Translations under genes and position numbers: made by a program
Part shown: positions 3,711 through 5,198 of the stretch, in pieces
How the letters are laid out: each line of letters starts with the position of its first letter
Numbering within the stretch: the first letter of the stretch is position 1
The notes under the pieces: generated by a model
Databases searched by the model: none
Seen by the model: only the letters and a program-made list of their open reading frames with translations
What the model was told of the DNA's origin: nothing
Source: Patescibacteria group bacterium
GTDB lineage: Bacteria > Patescibacteriota > Minisyncoccia > Phycocordibacterales > SBAW01
Direction: 5' to 3'
DNA: 5,198 nt
Assembly (NCBI GenBank): GCA_030916835.1
Contig: JAUPWA010000031.1
Span: 1-5,198, forward strand

Positions 3711-4241
3711 TTAGCTAGATTTTATTTTGAGCTTTGCCTGACGGCCTTTGTCGAGTTTAGGTAACCGCAAGGTCAATAGTCCGTGCTTTTCAGCAGCCTC
3801 TGCCTCTTCGATATCAATTTCTTGTGGGAGTACGATGGTACGGGTAAATGAGCCCCAGTACAGCTCTGAAAAGAAGAAGTCCCCCGCGGTGCCCTCGGTG
3901 TGGCGCTCACGCTTACCGCGCAGTGTCACCATGTCGCGGGTAATAGAGACATCCAAATCCTCAGGCTTTACGCCTGCTATCATGGCTTTGATGATGATGT
4001 GAGTAGGTGTTTGGTATACGTCTACTGCCAACTCTCCCTCGGGCGCCTCTTCAGGAGCTTCATCCTCTATGGTTGGTTGAAGGTGCTTGGTCTCCTTTTG
4101 TTTTGGTAGCGCCTCGCGCTGGGAGCGAGAATGGTTGCGACCAAACCCTGAGCCGCCACTCTCGAGGTCGTCAAAAGAGTATGCGTCTTGCGCTTGTGAG
4201 CCAGTGAGCCAGTCGAACAGTGATCGTTTTTCTTTTGCCAT
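3711..4241 (-). CDS. Hsp20/alpha-crystallin family small heat shock protein
   Basis: A 176-residue small heat shock chaperone that would bind unfolding proteins in oligomers without ATP. Residues 1-69 are a polar, acidic, probably disordered N-terminus. The alpha-crystallin domain spans about 70-161: ELAVDVYQTPTHIIIKAMIAG, VKPEDLDVSI, MVTLRGKRER, FTRTIVLP, and the family motif GLLTLRLPK (154-162). A C-terminal LKI (171-173) could serve as the I/L-x-I/L anchor that joins subunits. The start chosen is the ATG at 4241 (MAKEKRSLF), preceded by GCGAGG at ribosome-site distance; a TTG at 4268 in frame would add nine residues and overlap the gene upstream. It lies 20 nt after the PrsW-like gene, on the same strand, and may be co-transcribed or use TGT+TAATAT (4259-4267) as its own -10. 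Confidence 0.93.
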   Translation of the reverse strand: MAKEKRSLFDWLTGSQAQDAYSFDDLESGGSGFGRNHSRSQREALPKQKETKHLQPTIEDEAPEEAPEGELAVDVYQTPTHIIIKAMIAGVKPEDLDVSITRDMVTLRGKRERHTEGTAGDFFFSELYWGSFTRTIVLPQEIDIEEAEAAEKHGLLTLRLPKLDKGRQAKLKIKSS

Positions 4242-4258
4242 ATAGCCTCGCTCGTATG

Positions 4259-4267
4259 ATATTAACA
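4259..4267 (-). promoter_or_regulatory. Possible extended -10 for hsp20
   Basis: On the minus strand TGT + TAATAT ends 17 nt before the ATG, with an expected start about 4252 and a short leader holding the GCGAGG ribosome site. It overlaps the last codons of the PrsW-like gene. AT-rich sequence can give such a match by chance. Confidence 0.35.
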
Positions 4268-4948
4268 ATAATCTTTCGGTTCTTTCACACGCTCAGTCAT
4301 AAGAAGCGCTGCAATAACCCCTATCCAAACACACATGAATATCCAGACAATCTCTGACGTTCCTTGAATTATAAAAAAGTTAAAAATCGTATGCAATGCG
4401 ACGGCGAGGATAACACTGAGGAGTGCATACAAAAAACGGGTTGCACGAGGCTTGTGGTAGGACAACGCAAGGCCTAGACCTATCGTCACGGAAGCAACTA
4501 CGTGTAGGAGCGAAGCGCCCATAAAGCGTAAATCGCCCATGATGATGCTTCGCAGATAGTCGTGCTCAGCGAGCGGTTTCCAAAGAAAGAGAATGTTCTC
4601 CGCTGCTGAAAATCCAAGTGCTGCAGTTGCAAGGTAAATGACCGCATCGATGGGTTCATCAAAGGCGCTCGAGCGTAGCGCTCCCAAATAAGCGGCTCCA
4701 TATTTTGTAATTTCCTCAACAAACGCCCAGACCAAGAGTAGCCCCAGGCTCATCGGCAAAAAAGTAGAAGCTAGTTGTTCAAAGTACAACGCTGGCACTA
4801 CCGCCACCATACCTAAGAGGAATGAAAAAAGAATGTAGCGCTTGGGCTCGGGCTCGCAGCGATCCTCCATGAGCCAAAAAAACAACCATATAAGCGCAGG
4901 CAACACGCCGCCAAGAAAGGCTAGAAGATTAACAGGCACAAGAGGCAT
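4262..4948 (-). CDS. PrsW-family intramembrane metalloprotease
   Basis: A 228-residue polytopic membrane protein with about 7 hydrophobic segments. It shows the motifs of the PrsW/CPBP-like proteases in order: E78-E79-x-x-K82 (WAFVEEITKYGA), FDEPIDAVIYLATAALGFSAAENILF with E117-N118 (98-121), H149 in LLHVVASVTIGLGLA, and H186-x-x-x-N190 in LHTIFNFF. These residues are the expected metal/catalytic set. In Bacillus subtilis PrsW makes the first cut of an anti-sigma factor; no anti-sigma gene is visible here, so the substrate is unknown. The length matches the family. The ATG at 4948 is 6 nt after a TATACT, suggesting a leaderless mRNA. It lies 22 nt after the valS stop codon and 20 nt before hsp20, so it may also be in a valS-prsW-hsp20 unit. 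Confidence 0.9.
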   Translation of the reverse strand: MPLVPVNLLAFLGGVLPALIWLFFWLMEDRCEPEPKRYILFSFLLGMVAVVPALYFEQLASTFLPMSLGLLLVWAFVEEITKYGAAYLGALRSSAFDEPIDAVIYLATAALGFSAAENILFLWKPLAEHDYLRSIIMGDLRFMGASLLHVVASVTIGLGLALSYHKPRATRFLYALLSVILAVALHTIFNFFIIQGTSEIVWIFMCVWIGVIAALLMTERVKEPKDYC

Positions 4949-4954
4949 GTGCTC

Positions 4955-4960
4955 AGTATA
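4955..4960 (-). promoter_or_regulatory. -10 box of the PrsW-like gene (leaderless)
   Basis: Minus-strand TATACT is followed by six bases (GAGCAC) and the ATG. The predicted start is at the initiation codon. It sits in the 22-nt gap after valS. No TGn extension and no clear -35 are present, so it is weaker evidence than the other promoters. Confidence 0.5.
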
Positions 4961-4970
4961 CCCTGGAGTT

Positions 4971-5198
4971 TTAGCGTACCGGCCAATTTTCCACCATTAA
5001 GAGAGATTGTGTTTCTTTGTTGTTGGGGAGTGAAGACCAAATCTCTTCAGTCACAAACGGCATGAAGGGGTGCAGCGCGCGCAAGAATATGGCGAGTGCT
5101 TCATAGAGCGCCTGGGCGCGTGAAGCGGCGCGAGCGGCATCTTCGCCACGCAGCACAGGTTTACTCTCTTCAAGAGTGATATCGGCAAATTGGTGCCA
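4971..5198 (-). CDS. valS: Valyl-tRNA synthetase, C-terminal part (5' end beyond the window)
   Basis: The last 75 residues of a class I aminoacyl-tRNA synthetase; the frame is open to the window edge. The visible start WHQFADITLEESKP and the anticodon-binding-domain block ALHPFMPFVTEEIWSSLP followed by LLMVENWPVR match ValS (WHEFAD..IE..KP, LHPFMPFITEEIW, then a WP segment). ValS charges tRNA-Val in the cytoplasm. The protein stops right after the WP motif, whereas E. coli-type ValS continues with a C-terminal coiled-coil arm of roughly 100 residues that contacts tRNA. So the arm is absent here, either a lineage feature or a truncation. The GTG at 5154-5156 is an internal codon, not a start. 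IleS or LeuS are less likely given the WHQFAD block. Confidence 0.88.
   Translation of the reverse strand, partial: WHQFADITLEESKPVLRGEDAARAASRAQALYEALAIFLRALHPFMPFVTEEIWSSLPNNKETQSLLMVENWPVR

Noticed and set aside
3748..4207. Three plus-strand frames opposite hsp20
   Set aside because: They are antisense shadows of a well-conserved alpha-crystallin domain and the low-complexity N-terminus.
4242..4268. TTG at 4268 as the start of hsp20
   Set aside because: The ATG at 4241 has a ribosome site (GCGAGG) and begins MAKEKRSLFDW, a sensible N-terminus; the nine extra residues overlap the upstream gene.
4498..4722. Minus-strand 74-codon frame inside the PrsW-like gene
   Set aside because: It is a different frame of the same strand; the PrsW frame carries the EExxK, EN and two His motifs across this stretch.

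Overview
The window looks like a chromosomal segment from a Patescibacteria/CPR bacterium, probably of the Parcubacteria group. That placement is an inference. It rests on the LepA C-terminal signature (KDVTGYLYGGDRTRKMK), the style of the Hsp20 protein, very tight gene packing, tRNA genes without an encoded CCA, and many short GC-rich palindromes. No rRNA or other marker settles the lineage.

Layout, left to right. Plus strand: the 3' part of lepA (EF4, truncated by the window start); a 168-bp gap with a possible 54-codon ORF and a consensus -10 box; a divIC/ftsB-like septum gene; a cluster of palindromes; and a tRNA-Gly(CCC) gene whose T-loop carries a 22-nt palindrome. Next is a divergent redox pair: an HxlR-family regulator (minus) and a small glutaredoxin (plus), with two palindromes between them. 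Then come a terminator-like hairpin, an intact tRNA-Arg(CCT), a partial duplicate of that tRNA's 3' end carrying the same palindrome, a small one-TM protein and tRNA-Phe(GAA). Minus strand, right end: valS 3' end, a PrsW-type membrane protease and an Hsp20 chaperone, all in one direction and possibly co-transcribed.

Most of the genes are housekeeping: translation (LepA, ValS, three tRNAs), division, and protein or thiol quality control. The unusual part is a family of small palindromes (CCTGCCT-x-CCGG-x-AGGCAGG and a relative, GTCCGCC-AGAA-GGCGGAC). They sit inside functional sequences: once in frame in lepA as part of a nested inverted repeat, once in the T-loop of tRNA-Gly, and once in the T-loop of a duplicated tRNA-Arg 3' fragment. 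Both tRNA insertions fall at exactly the same place, between T-loop positions 58 and 59. This resembles the gene-invading palindromic elements known from Rickettsia, and may be a tRNA T-loop-targeting counterpart.

Promoters here tend to be extended -10 boxes without a recognisable -35. In three genes the -10 box lies only 6-7 nt from the ATG, which predicts leaderless mRNAs.
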